DNA of 64,000 nucleotides from Azolla caroliniana (taxonomy: Eukaryota; Polypodiophyta). Numbering within the stretch: position 1 is the stretch's first letter; each line of letters opens with the position of its first letter. The position numbers and the translations under genes were made by a program. Location: positions 9,052,001 to 9,116,000 of the forward strand of contig JBHGNT010000009.1 in the NCBI GenBank assembly GCA_043228905.1, written 5' to 3'. The notes under the pieces were generated by a model. It worked only from the letters and a program-made list of their open reading frames with translations. It was not told where the DNA came from and ran no database searches. Of the stretch, positions 46,141 through 57,705 are shown piece by piece.

Positions 46141-46461
46141 GCTGACAAGCTATGGCAATTCATGACCAATCTCGGATTGACGATCCCTGACCTGCCAAGC
46201 TTGAGGGGGAGTACTGAAGACACTACGCAATAACGCGTGGATTCCGCAACCACACAACAAAGCAGCGAAGAGCCGATCTACTGCGCAAAGCCGTGAAGAA
46301 AGATGCAAGCCGAAGCACAGACTTCGCAACTACGCACAACGCAAGCTGGACCACAGATCCCGCAACTCCGCATAAAGTGAGCCGACGCGGACTCCGGAAC
46401 GCGAGTTGAAGCGGATTTCGAATACCGTCTTAAACCGACCCGACTTGAGCTTGAGGGGGCG

Positions 46462-46825
46462 TGTTGAGAATCAAGCTCAACTTGGTCTAGTGTGTGAACT
46501 CAGCTTGAGAGTGAAGAGACACTCCAATGGTCAAGAGTCACCATTATGTCACCATTTTGTATTCTAGCATTTAGTATGAGTCATAGAATCATATTCTATG
46601 ACACATAACTTATGAGCTTTCACATTCCCCATGCTCCATGAGGGTTGTAGTTAATGAAGAGAGAGGGTGACTACATAAAGCACCCTCCTCCCACCTTGTA
46701 TTATGTTGAGTGTCAATATACTTTTACCTTGCGTATTCTCTGTGTTTCACTCTCTCTCTCTCTTACACACACACATAACTCACATCTCTTCCGCTTCACA
46801 AGAATCTATCTCTTGATTCTTTGCA
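46462..46825 (+). repeat. 3' LTR of Copia-B1 (364 bp)
   Basis: Same termini as the 5' LTR. Between RNase H and this LTR (46200-46460) lies about 250 bp of non-coding DNA with two polypurine-like tracts, CTTGAGGGGGAG (46199-46210) and CTTGAGCTTGAGGGGGCG (46444-46461); only the second abuts the LTR. Confidence 0.95.
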
Positions 46826-49080
46826 GTTCCGCACAAGATGGCCAGTTCCAACATCTGGTATCATAGCTTGGCGTTTTGATTCTGCTATCACCGTCTACTT
46901 TGTCTTCATCAGCAACAATTCTTCTTTTGTCCCTTCTGAAGATCGTTTCTGGTATAACAGATTCCAAGATTTCAATCCTATTGAAATCCCTTGTTTGGAA
47001 AATCCTTACAAGAACATTTTCAACGAAGAGAAACACATGAAAAGTTTGCACTCCACTAGTCTAAGTCACTGTTAAAGTAAGCCAGTCGGTTGTACTTTGT
47101 TTTTGTGATTGTAGCCTCTTGGAGTGAGACTTCTTCATTGGACAGACCATACTTGTGCTCCATCCGGTTAGGCGATAATCGAATAGGTCATCCGATTATC
47201 GACAAACAGTCGAACTTGAACAAGCCAACAACATACCTACCGACTCCGAATTGGTAGGAGGTCCACTCGTCGAACTCGAAGACAAAGCCATCAAAGACAA
47301 ATCTGATTAAACAAGAGTCGAAGAAGGCAAATTCCAAAAGATACGAGTAGTAAATAGAACCGAGTCGACAAAGTCCATAGGGGAGGACAACGTGACACAG
47401 CCGAAATCCCGACTTGGGGGCGGGTCACCTAACAAGACTCCTGACACAAATGGTTCAACAAATACCGATGGCCCAACAGAGCCGATCGAAGAATCTAAAC
47501 GACTTATCTCGGCACCCAAGAGATCTGGACGAGCTTGAAGACCAATAGAGTTTTTTTAACCAAGCCTCGACTATGTCAACTACATTGATGCCGGCGAACC
47601 AATCACTTATAAAGAAACTATGGCTGCAACGGACACCGATACATTGCTAAAAGCCATGAAATCCAAAATGGACTCGATTCACAAGAATCAGACATGGGAG
47701 CTGGTTGAACTACCAGTAGGAAGAAAGCCGCTACCTTGCAAATGGGTTTTCCGATACAAATATGTATCTGACTCGGAGAAACCCAAGTACAAAGTTCAGC
47801 TTGTCACGAAATGGTTCAAACAAGAACATGGGGTCGACTATGACGAGATATTCTCACTAGTAGTCAAGATGACCACCCTCTGACTCTTACTAGGAGTTGT
47901 GGCGACAAAAGACCTAGAGCTAGAGCAGCTGGATGTAAAGATGGTATTCCTACACGGAGATCTGGAAGAAGACATTTACATGTCTCAACTGACAGGCTTC
48001 ACGACGACGGGGGAGGAAAGTCACCTAGTATGTCAACTGAAGAAAAGCCTCTATGGCTTGAAACAAGTGCTGAGGATGTGGTACCATAAGTTCGACTCCT
48101 ACATCAAGTAGCTTGGATACCGCCGATCAAACTCCGACCCATGTATATATACATTCGGCAACTAGTCGACGAGTCTAGGATTTATCTGATCCTATGTGTC
48201 GACGACATGCTGATTGTAGGAAGCAATCAAGTAGAAATCAGAAAGCTCAAGCGGAGCCTTCACGACAAGTTTGTGATGAAGGAACTCAGACAAGCCTATC
48301 ACATACTGGGCATGAGGATCGGGTGAAATTGGATGACAAAGGCTCTCTGACTCTCCCAGTCCAACTATATCCGGAAGGTGCTGAAGCGCTTCAACATGGA
48401 GAATGCGAAGCCAGTACGAAAACCGCTCCCGACGTCGATCAGACTATCGGACAGAGACTCTCCTTCAATGGACAATGAGAGGGAGCTTAATGGAAAGATG
48501 CCCTACGCATCGGCCATAGGAAGTATCATGTACGCAATGGTGGTGACCCGAACCGATCTAGCCTATGTCGTAGGGGTGGTTAGTCGGTACATGTCAAACC
48601 TAGGACGGAAGCATTGGGAGGCCGTCAAGCACATCTTCAGGTACCTAAGAGGGACCGAAGATACACAACTGACTTTCGGTTTGACAACCTCAGCCAAAGT
48701 CGAAGGCTACACTGACTCCGACTATGCCGGAAATACAGACAATCAGAAGTCAACATCAAGCTATATTTTCACCTATGGTGGCGGTGTGATATCATGGAGG
48801 TTGAAGCTTCAAGAGTGCACGGCCCTATCGACCACATAAGCCGAGTACATAGCAACATTAGAAGAAAGCCGAACGAAGAGTAGAAGGTAAGAGTTGACCG
48901 AATCAATCATGATAATGAGCCATCCCAGGCTCGACACAAACCTCACCTATGCTAACTCGACTATACGTTGAACGACTTGTAACATAAATTAAAATTAGTA
49001 TTGTAATTTAGGATTATGAGGGAGATAACCCCAAACACATGTACATGTAGGAAAGAGTAGTCCTTTTACAGGGGAGTTTG
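46826..49080 (+). mobile_element. Copia-C, older Copia element (5' LTR tail, leader, pol), 3' LTR lost
   Basis: Begins with the last 28 bp of its 5' LTR, then the primer site TGGTATCATAGC (46856-46867). The leader and gag region (46868-47298) is largely deleted or unreadable. Pol follows at 47299-48890, and a purine tract TACAGGGGAGTT leads to TGTTGGCATAAAAGG at 49079, where only a short piece of a 3' LTR could remain before LINE sequence starts (about 49100-49125). Confidence 0.7.
47299..48890 (+). pseudogene. Copia-C reverse transcriptase-RNase H relic
   Basis: In pieces: linker rich in Ser/Thr/Pro with SAPKRSGRA and YVNYIDAGEPITYKETM (to 47625), then MKSKMDSIHKNQTWELVEL and KPLPCKWVFRYKYV, a stop at 47881, LELEQLDVKMVFLHGDLEED, KKSLYGLKQVLRMWYHKFD, a stop near 48109, LILCVDDMLIVG (about 48180-48215; Tyr of YVDD is Cys here), a frameshift near 48320, and the RNase H part ASAIGSIMYAMVVTRTD, YTDSDYAGNTDNQKSTSSY up to 48839. 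A lineage different from Copia-A and -B by sequence. Confidence 0.85.
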
Positions 49081-49099
49081 TTGGCATAAAAGGTCGACT

Positions 49100-51391
49100 C
49101 CTTCCACTTTGTATCCTAGTCACACCACCCACTCCGCATACTATGCAAGGCTTGATAGATGGTATTTGTTGTATGCTAGTCAATATGAAAATTTCACATG
49201 TACAATGCATATAGATCATGCTTTGCAGTTGTCAGATCATGCTCCTGTCTGGCAATACCTTGATTTTGGGAATCATTCCTATGAAGTGCATCTCCAAAGG
49301 AAGAGACTTATGCTCATTAACAATAGCTACCTCAACCATGAACTCTTCAAGAGGATGGTCTATGACATAATACCTCCTCTTTATGTAGAAGTCAACATAG
49401 ATGTTGATATAGCATGGGTACATTTTGTACATTGATTACAAACAATAATACAAGAGTATGGGAAGTGGTATGTCTGAAGACAGAGAGATTACACTCAACA
49501 AGCCAAATTTACTTGTCAAGCCTTAACGGAGTTAGCACATAGAATATCTTTGACTTTACATGAAGAGGATACATTGTGTATGGCCAAACACACATTGATG
49601 CTACATGAAAAAAATTAATTGGAAAAATGGCAAGTTAGGTCAAGACAAATTCCATTGAAAGACAAAGGATGCTCTTCTAAATCCTTCTTCAAAAGGTTGC
49701 ATCTAATACGCCAAAGGGAATCCATTAAATTCATCAAAACTGGTGATGGTTTGTGGACTACAAACCGACTTGAACTAGCCAAGGAATGTGTAACTCACTT
49801 CTCTCACATATTTGAGAACAATGACGTTGTTACAGATGCAGTTAAACAAGCTAGAGATACATTCTTGTCACTAGTTCAACCCACTATTTGTGTTGATAAA
49901 GCTATTGCTTTGGATGCAGCATTCACAATGGAGGAGCTCTTGGAGGCTCAAAAGGGCCTCGAGAAAGGCAAAGCGCCTGGTTGGGATGGTATTACGTTAG
50001 AGTTCATTACAGAATTTTGGGATGTTCTTAAGGATTTAATCATATCTATGGCAAATAATGCTTGGCAACAATGGGATATGCCGATCTCATGGAAAGAAGG
50101 TTTGGTCAAATTAATACCCAAAAAGAAACTGTGTGAATATTTTTCGGATTGGTGACCAATCACTCTCATGCCAGTGATCTACAAACTTATTGCAAAGATA
50201 ATTGCTAATCATATTAAGGACACTTTGTTGGGATGCATACACGTAAACCAATATGGGTTCATTCCTCGAAGGCAAGTTACAGATAATATTGCTAATGCTT
50301 ATATTGGAATGTAGTATGCCAAATACACCAAACAAGATGTGTTGCTCACGCAAATTGACATTGAAAAGGCCTTTGACGCCATCCAATGGGATTTTGTGGC
50401 AGCCACAATGGTCAAACTAGGATTTGGTCCGAAAACGTCTCAAGTAATCTATTGGCTTTATGGGTCTAGCACATCTTCATGCATTATTGAGGGTGAATTG
50501 ACAGTCATGGAGCTTAGCCAAATTAGTATGACAAGGTTGTCCTATAAGTGCATTGTTGTATGCAATTGCAACTCATCCACTACTATTGTACATGGATCAT
50601 CTAGTATCAATTGGTCAACTTCATGGTTTGCAAATGAAAGACGAACATGATTTCGTGGCTCAAGCATATGCAGATGATACATCATTCCTATCACAAAACA
50701 ATCCAAATGATATGCGGGTGATTATGGATGCCCTCAAATTGTATGGATTGGCTGTTGGATTGCATGTTAACTTCAACAAGTCCAAACTTCTACCCTTGAC
50801 GCCATATAGTTGGCATCAACTTCTGTGGCTAGGTTAGGTTGTTAGCCCAAATGAAATGGTTAGACATCTTGGTTATCTATTGGGATGGAATGCAACAGGG
50901 AAAAGAAAGGTTGAATGGGTTCTGCAAAAAGTGAGACAAAACCTAAGCTATTGGAAGATTGCAACATGGCCACTCCATGTCAGATTGAGGATAGTGCAAT
51001 CAATATTCATGGCTTATATGCAGTATTACTTAATTATGATTGATTGGCTGAAACACATGATACAAAATATTAACTTAGAAATCATAAGCAGCTTTTGGTG
51101 CTCTAAGCAGTCGCATAGAGATATACGACTTTTATCACTAGAGAAGATATGCACTCCACGATTGAGTGGAGGGCTAAATTTTCTTAATTTGCATTTGCAT
51201 ATGTTGGCTAGAAAAGCTACTTTATTGCCGAAATTTGTGGAAGAAACATTGCCTTAGGCAAGAATGCTATCTGATATGTTTGATCATTTGAAAAATAAGT
51301 CATTTGGCTCATGGGAAACTAATCATTGGGATGTAGTGTTTGGAAAGCTTGACGGGCACATCAAAGGTTGTTCGTTTAGCTCAAAGCTTCT
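49100..51391 (+). pseudogene. LINE (non-LTR) ORF2 relic: endonuclease tail and reverse transcriptase
   Basis: Starts inside the apurinic endonuclease with YYARLDRWYLLYAS and LQLSDHAPVW (49140-49260). The reverse transcriptase follows: EGLEKGKAPGWDGIT-like block near 49960, ISWKEGLVKLIPKK near 50100, a TGA at 50153, PITLMPVIYKLIAKIIANH, NQYGFIPRRQVTDNI, motif A QIDIEKAFDAIQWDF near 50350, and the catalytic AYADDTSFL near 50660. C-terminal pieces with WPLHVRLRIVQSIFMAYMQY and LSGGLNFLNL continue to the Copia-B2 LTR at 51392, which interrupts it. It would have nicked DNA and primed cDNA on it; stops and shifts make it dead. The 5' part is absent. Confidence 0.9.
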
Positions 51392-51842
51392 TGTTGAGAG
51401 ATCAAGCTAAACTTAGTTTAGTTAGTTAGTCAACTATGTAACTTCGTAGTTACCTAGATAGAATCTAGTTAGAAGTGTTGACTAATAACACCTTAAATAG
51501 GACCTTGTACTTAAGTGGGATATTCTAGATCCTCCACTCCTAAGTACATTTAATATAGGACTTACACTTTTGTACCTATATTATCCTCACACATGTGCAC
51601 CCTTGCACATGAGATCTATATATACCTCATTGTAGGTATTTTAGTATTTGATGATGATAATGCTAGTTTAATATAGTTACTCATCCCCCATCTTGTGTTG
51701 TTCATAAGTGTTAACTTCCTCTCTCTCTCTCTCTCTTCCTCTCACACACATACACATACATATCACTTAATCTTCCGCTTAACTTAATCACATAATTAGG
51801 TATTAATTAACCCATACTTAATTACTTACCTAATTCTTAACA
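51392..51842 (+). repeat. 5' LTR of a second Copia-B2 copy (451 bp)
   Basis: TGTTGAGAGATCAAGC … CTAATTCTTAACA, followed directly by TGGTATCAGAGC (51843-51854), the iMet primer site. It aligns along its length with the split LTR at 21212-21369 plus 28237-28515 and keeps the uninterrupted target AAGTACATTTAATATAGG. The flanking 5 bp are CTTCT (51387-51391). The element inserted into the LINE. Confidence 0.93.
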
Positions 51843-52013
51843 TGGTATCAGAGCGCGTGGTTTAGAAAATCCACTAAGCCCACCCGATTCCGTGATTGTG
51901 TGTTCGAGACGCCAATGACAAAATCTGGCTATCGGCTACCATAGTGCCGCTACATAGCACGTGTACGTGATCGAAGGAAGAAAAGCAAAAGAAGAGGAGA
52001 CACTACAATCAAC

Positions 52014-53575
52014 ATGAACACACAAATGGGTAGCTCGCTCCCTAATGAAAAGCTAGACCGGAGCAATTATTCATCTTGGGAGTATAAGATGACCCAATAC
52101 CTCGTCGGCCAAGGGTATTGGAGCTACATTAACGACACACTCGAAAACAAGCCCGGCATCACAAACGCCAACTACCCAACGTGGGAGCAAGGAGCGAGTT
52201 GGGTAATGTATTTCTTGGCAACATGTGTCCATGACCACATGCTTAGCCACATTCGAGATGCCAAGACGCCTAAAGAGGCATGGGAGAACTTAAAGAAGAT
52301 GTTCGCCGCCAACACGACCGCCCGCAAGCTTCAACTCTGACAAGAGTTGCATAACATTCGACAAAAAGACATGTCCGTGTTGGACTACACCGCCAAGATC
52401 AAGAGCATTTGATACTCACTTGGCTCCATCAACATAAACGTCGACGAAGATGAGATGGTTCAACTATGCTTGGGTGGCCTCGCACAACGATTCGATCCAT
52501 TATGGACGGCAATCTTGGCGAGGGAAAATCCTCCTTTTTCCTTCGACCTTCAATCAATGCTAATGGTTGAAGAGAACCACGTCCAAACCAAAACCAAGAC
52601 ATCAGAAGTACAAATGTTCTTCTTGAACTCGGATGGTGGCCGAGGACGAAGTCGAGGCGATAGAAGAGGCCAATTCGGCCCATCACACGAAGGGAGCTCA
52701 AACCTTCATGGAAGCCATCGAGGAACCTTCGGAAGAAGGGGGAGCTTCCTGACAGGAACTACACGCTCCCTTTGAACAACGCTCGGACACAACCAAGCCT
52801 AGAACAAAACACAGAAAATAGGGAATGAAACACAACACGATAGAGAGAAGAGTACACAGGATGTTTACGTGGAAAACCCAAACTCGGGAAAAACCACGGT
52901 AGCCCACAGACCGCAAACTATTACTATGTCAGAATGTACAATAAGAAAGCACCAAGGCCACGACCTCGAGCTTGCTATCTTCGCCACATGCGGCGGTTAC
53001 AGTCAAAGGCAACGACCTCTTCCTCTCTCTCACTCTCTCTGTACACAGTTACATGCTCTAATCTTGCGCCAACAAGAATGACAACAACTATCATCATAAA
53101 CAAAGTTTGCCCTGAGTCATATTTATACTAATATGACTTTTCAGCTATTTACAAATATAGCCCCGATGGACTCTCAGAAACATATTTACAAATATGTCCC
53201 TTTATCCGGTGAGCACTCCTCACCGGACCTTCACCATCCGGCTCTTGCCGGGTACTCCTCATCCGGTTCGCACCGGATCTTCCGTAGCCGGGTACTCCTC
53301 ATCCAGTGCTTGCCGGGTACACCACATCCGGTTCTCATCGGGTCCTCCGTAGCCGGGGTACTCCTCATCCGGTTCTCACCGGGTCTTCCGTAACTGGGTA
53401 CTCTTCATCCGGTTTCTCACTTCCCATCCGGAGGGACAGGTTTCCTAACACTTCCATGCCGAACATGGTCGGCAAACGAGGCCCGCAAATTGCAATTATT
53501 GCGGCAAAATCGGTCACTATGAGGTGGAGTGTGTCAGGAATAGTACTAAAACATAGAGAGAATTAGTATTGGAGA
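52014..53575 (+). pseudogene. Copia-B2 gag, split by a solo Copia-A LTR
   Basis: MNTQMGSSLPNEKLDRSN, SWEYKMTQYLVGQGYWSY and KTPKEAWENLKKMFAAN match the Copia-B1 gag. Stops at 52338-52340 and about 52411 precede GLAQRFDPLWTAILARE and a Gly/Arg-rich stretch up to RRGSF at 52745. A 701-bp LTR is inserted there. After it the frame resumes with a zinc knuckle CNYCGKIGHYEVEC (about 53490-53535) and is lost near 53575, where Gypsy-4 DNA starts. Protease and pol of this copy are not adjacent. Confidence 0.88.
52750..53450 (-). repeat. Solo LTR of Copia-A with CTTCC target duplication (701 bp)
   Basis: Read on the - strand it begins TGTTAGGAAACC (53450) and ends AGTTCCTGTCA (52750), like the Copia-A LTRs at 3636-4441 and 60810-61636, and it carries degraded 54-bp repeats (about 53210-53420). 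CTTCC stands on both sides (52745-52749 and 53451-53455). No internal sequence remains, so it arose by recombination between the two LTRs of a full insertion. Confidence 0.92.
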
Positions 53576-53945
53576 ACGGAAGTACTATTAGTACTAAGAG
53601 GACGGGATTGCGTAAGACTCCTGAGAGAGGAAGAGAGAGAGATAGCAAGGACCAGAGAGAGAGAGAGATGATGATAACAGATGATATATTATATGAAGAG
53701 TAAGTACAAAATAGCTATGAGGCTTAAGACTGGCGTTGAACCAATTTGGTTCGAAATAATGCCTTGTGCCTCCTTTTATAGTGCTCTTAGGAGTAGTCTT
53801 GAAGCTTCTAGAATGTTCTAGAGAAATCTGGAATATACATTAATTTTTTATAGTTAAACGTAAATGAAAATAATATCCTACATATTACAATAGATAGTGT
53901 AATGGAACATAAGGTCATGGGTTTGAGTCTTGTCATATCATGACA
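53575..53945 (-). repeat. 3' LTR of Gypsy-4, outer end uncertain
   Basis: On the - strand the purine tract CTTAAGGGGGGGATAA leads to TGTCATGATATGACAAG at 53945. A TATA box (CTATAAAAGGA) is at 53781-53771. The far end lies somewhere near 53560-53590, next to Copia-B2 gag; no partner LTR is present to fix it. Confidence 0.65.
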
Positions 53946-55806
53946 TTATCCCCCCCTTAAGACAACGAGTGTAACGAGTCGGCGGTGATTGAGGACCGGG
54001 TTTGTCCAGATACTGTCGGTGGAAATCAACAAGAAGATCCTGAGCATTGGCGACATGCTCAACAGGATCCCAAGTACGTTCGCTTGGACTATAACTGAGC
54101 CAATCGACCAAATAATAAAGTTTGTTGCGAACGAACTTGGAGTCGAGGACAACATCAACTTCATACTCCGGGTCGGCGTCCAACTCAAGCGGGGGCGGCG
54201 GTGGTGTAACACGATCGGGAATAGTGTTGGCCTTATAAGGTTCAAGAAGAGAACTATGGAAAACCGGATGTATCTGAAGGTGTGGAGGAAGATCAAGGTG
54301 GAATGTGACATCATTAATCTTACTGGTAATACGGAAAGGATCGAGTCGTCGATAGTCCAATTTATCGCACGGTCGAGTAGTCTTGATGTGACGACGTAAG
54401 AGCCATACTCTATCTCCGATGGCAAAAGAGGAGGGAAGACGATGACGATCCGCATAAGTCTTTTGTGTGTGTTGAACATGACGAAGATGAGTAGATAGAT
54501 CCATCTGAATCTTGTGTAGCCTCTCCAAATGATCCTCGGCACGAGGGTTGGTAGGTAGCTCCGGGGTGTCGATCAGAGACCAACGAGGATGAAAACCGGT
54601 ATAAGTGTAAAATGGGGAGATCTAAGTCGAGGAGTGAATAGCGTTATTATAAGAACAGTTCGCAAAGTGGAGAATATCAGCCCAATCGTCCTGTTGGTAA
54701 CTCAGAAAACACCGGAGGTATTGTTCCAGCGTTTGATTTGTTTGTTTCGCCTGCCCATTGGTCTGGGGATGGTTGCTGGAGGAGAGGTTTCAAGAGACCT
54801 TGAGCATCTTAAAGAGATGCTTCCAAAATTTGGAGACAAATTGAGGTCCTCGGTCACTAATGATATTGTCTGGGAGGCCATGATACCGAAATACCTCACG
54901 CATGACAAGGGTGGTGGTTTCTTCACTTGTGATGGCCTTAGTACAAGGCACAAAATGTGCCATCTTAGTATATCGATCAACGACGGTTAAGATAGCATCG
55001 AAACCCTTCGAGACTGCAAGATCTATGATAAAATCAAGGCAAATGGACTGCCACGGCTTACTTGGAATTGGTAAGGATTCCAACAAGCCATATGGATGAT
55101 GTCGTGGCATCTTTGCTTGGCAACAAACATCACAGGTCTGAACATAGTCGTCGACAAAACGTCGCATATGGGGCCACCAAAAAGATCGTTGAACCAGATC
55201 CAACGTCTTGGTACTACCGAAATGTCCCGTTGTATGGGTGCCGTGACAATTTTGGACGATTTGAAGGCAACAAGAGAAATCGGGAACATATACGAGCTTT
55301 TTGAAGAATAACAAACCATCATGATATTCGAATTGTCGGTATTCAATACCTGGTTGTTGAGACTGGGAACAGGATGCCCGAGAGGTATCAATTTGCGCTA
55401 GAATGGCTTGAGCAACACTATCCGTCTTCAAGTTGGCACGTATGGCATCGATAATCCGGGAATCCAGTGGAGTGTGAAAAATCCGTGTTTTGTGCAAACG
55501 TGTTGGTCCCAAGATTACCTGCTTTTGAGTATCAAATGTTGGATCACCAGGACGAGGTGCAAGATATGAACGTCGTGATAGTGCATCTGCTTTTCCTTGC
55601 TGCTTCCCCGGCCGATATGTGATTTTGAAGTCAAAACGCATGAGGAATTGGGCCCACCAAGCTTGCCATTGATTTAGTACACGAGCGTTCTGGAAATAAG
55701 CAAGATTTTTATGATCACTAAAGATGATGACCTCATGTGGAGAGCCCTCTAAGAATTGCCGCCATTGCATAAATGAATCCATGATGGCTAATAACTCCTT
55801 GCACAA
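53938..55806 (-). pseudogene. Gypsy-4 RNase H remainder, integrase and chromodomain
   Basis: Read leftward from 55806: [19 protein letters not shown] (RNase H tail), the zinc-binding HHCC region (GHFGSTKTLDLVQRSFWWP, CDVCCQAK) and the integrase core with LDFIIDLAVSKGFDAI and SDRGPQFVSKFWKH. A stop follows LFKMLKVS (54790). In the continuing frame NHPQTNGQAKQTNQT has Lys where the catalytic Glu should be (E-to-K). After IHPVFHSSLLEPYK the C-terminus is a clear chromodomain (YEVDVVLDSKFVRNKLYYLV, DWLSYSPSERTWDPVEHV). The stop (53940-53938) lies a few bases inside the LTR. The element is a chromovirus and could not integrate. Confidence 0.9.
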
Positions 55807-56630
55807 AGAAATGCATGCTCCTTCTTGGTAAGTTGTGTGAGAGGCAAAATAATCTTCGAGTAATCTTGTATAAACTTGCGGTAGAAGTTAGCAAAGCCTA
55901 GGAAACATTGTACATCTCGTAACGAACGTGGAGTTTGCCACTCTAGCACAGTTTTGACTTTAGTTGGATCCATGGAGATGACGTAGCCTAGAAATTCCAC
56001 TTGATTGCAGTCAAAGCTACATTTTTCTAGTTTGGCATAAAGACCATTCTCTCGGAGTCGTTTTAGTACTAATAGTACATGAGAATCATGCTCTTCCTGG
56101 GTCTTCGAATAAATCAATAGATCATCCAGATAGATGATCAAACAGATATCCAAGACATCTCTGAATATATCATTTGCCATGTGTTGGAAGACTGTGGGTG
56201 CATTGGTTAGGCCGAACGGCATAACGATATACTCGAAGTGCCCATATCGGGTGCGAAAAGCGGTCTTCCATTCGTCTCCCGGTCGGATCCACACGAGGTT
56301 ATACGCTCCTCGTAGGTCGATTTTTGTAAAAAACTTGGCACCATTTACTCGCTCTAAAAGACTTGAAATAAGAGGAAGTGCATACCTATTCCTGATGGTG
56401 ACCTTATTCAAGCCGTGGTAATCAATGACGAGATGAAGTGATCCATCTTTCTTCTTGACAAAGAAAATGGGTGCACCGGCCGGAGATTTTGAGTGACGAA
56501 TAAACCCGCTTGCCAAATTCTCTTCTATGTAGGCTCGAAGGACTTCTAACTCAGTTGGTGACAAGTTGTAAATTGGTCCCCATGGTGGCTTTGTTCCTAG
56601 TTGTAAATCGTACGGACTGTTGTAGGTTTT
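55788..56630 (-). pseudogene. Gypsy-4 reverse transcriptase, 5'-truncated
   Basis: [38 protein letters not shown] (His for the usual Arg), [32 protein letters not shown] and the catalytic [13 protein letters not shown] near 56115 identify the enzyme. After KKEHAFLC the frame should enter RNase H, but about 70 residues including the first catalytic Asp (TDAS-type block) are gone; the sequence jumps to KELLAI. AAGGAG stands on both sides of the gap. Upstream, coding ends near 56625, so gag, protease and the 5' LTR are missing. Confidence 0.9.
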
Positions 56631-56819
56631 AGGGTTAAGGTAAATAGATTATTATGATGACGATGATTGGTGATGGAAATAGACATGGTGGGTGTGATGA
56701 GGATGATGAACGTTATGGGATTGATGGTGAGAGAGACGACAAGCATTGAGAAGCATTGCGGGGTGGGGGGTGGTGCCTAGAATGGCTCCACCCCCCTCCC
56801 AAAGGGGGTTCAACGTAAG

Positions 56820-56821
<2 letters not shown>

Positions 56822-56889
<68 letters not shown>
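56822..56889 (+). repeat. (GA)n microsatellite, ~68 bp
   Basis: Uninterrupted GA dinucleotides; the longest simple repeat in the window. It follows a short palindrome of CCCCCCTCCC/GGGGG type near 56785-56815. Confidence 0.95.
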
Positions 56890-56892
<3 letters not shown>

Positions 56893-57252
56893 GGTTATTC
56901 ATGTTTCATTCTTTCCCCATAAGAGGTTAAATAGTACAAGAGGGGGTAGATACATAGGGATGTAAGCCCCCTCGAGCATTCATACTGGACACTCAGTCAC
57001 ACCTCCTCGTATCCATCTACATGCACACACGTGTGCATGTGTTCACATACGTATAGACTCACAATTACATTTATGCCCCCTACACATACACAACATCATG
57101 ATAACATTCGACCCTCACTCATCACACTTGACTCTCCGTACATCTCGTACGGGGTAACACAATATGGCACGCCCATGGGAGAGTGCGTTGCACGTCGATC
57201 CTACATGCCTTGATCATAATTTTTTTTCGACTGGAATTTCCATCAGTCCTCT

Positions 57253-57474
57253 CAACGATCGACTCCCTCGATCAGAGCGCTTGACTCGAACATCGTTGTC
57301 AGTCAGCAACTCTTCTGCGACACGAACATTCTCATTTTGTCGACTTACGAACTTTGGTAACATCAACGATCGACTCCCTCAATCGGGGCGCTTGACTCGA
57401 ACATCTCCTTCGGTCAGCGACTTCATCGACACGAACATTCTCATTCTGTCGGTTCACGAACTTCGATAACATCA
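57253..57474 (+). repeat. Tandem duplication, 111-bp unit, two copies
   Basis: Both copies start CAACGATCGACTCCCTC (57253 and 57364) and share GCGCTTGACTCGAACATC, CACGAACATTCTCATT and a final TAACATCA. They differ at roughly one base in six, so the duplication is old. Confidence 0.85.
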
Positions 57475-57584
57475 TTTGGGTCGTCAAAAAAACGTTGTAT
57501 GTATGTGTGTTCCTTTTGTTGATTTTGTGAGTTGTGTGTCGATCGTGTCCATTTCTTTTAGGTTGATGAGTTTTCAAAATTTCG

Positions 57585-57705
57585 TAGGTGCCCTTTGATT
57601 TTTAAAATTTTTATTATATACCCTCAATTTTTGAAAATTTCATTTAGTACCCCCAAGTTTCTGAAACTTTAGGCTGCTACCCTCAACATTTTAAAATTTC
57701 TTCGC
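57585..57705 (+). repeat. Four degenerate ~30-bp repeats, (ta)CCCTCAAnTTTTnAAAATTTC
   Basis: Segments near 57590, 57620, 57648 and 57680 share a (T/G)(A/C)CCCxCAA core followed by an A/T stretch ending AAATTTC or AAACTTTA. No coding role is seen. Confidence 0.6.

Larger units (their letters stand above)
41339..46825 (+). mobile_element. Copia-B1: structurally complete Ty1/Copia element, coding-defective
   Basis: 5' LTR 41339-41724, primer site 41725-41736 (TGGTATCAGAGC), gag-pol, polypurine tract TTGAGGGGGCG (46451-46461) and 3' LTR 46462-46825. Perfect 5-bp target duplication GTTCC at 41334-41338 and 46826-46830. By eye the LTRs differ at eight positions of ~364 plus a 22-bp microsatellite length change, about 2% divergence. 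The element lies inside the 5' LTR of Copia-C. Its ORF has at least three stops and two frameshifts. Confidence 0.95.
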
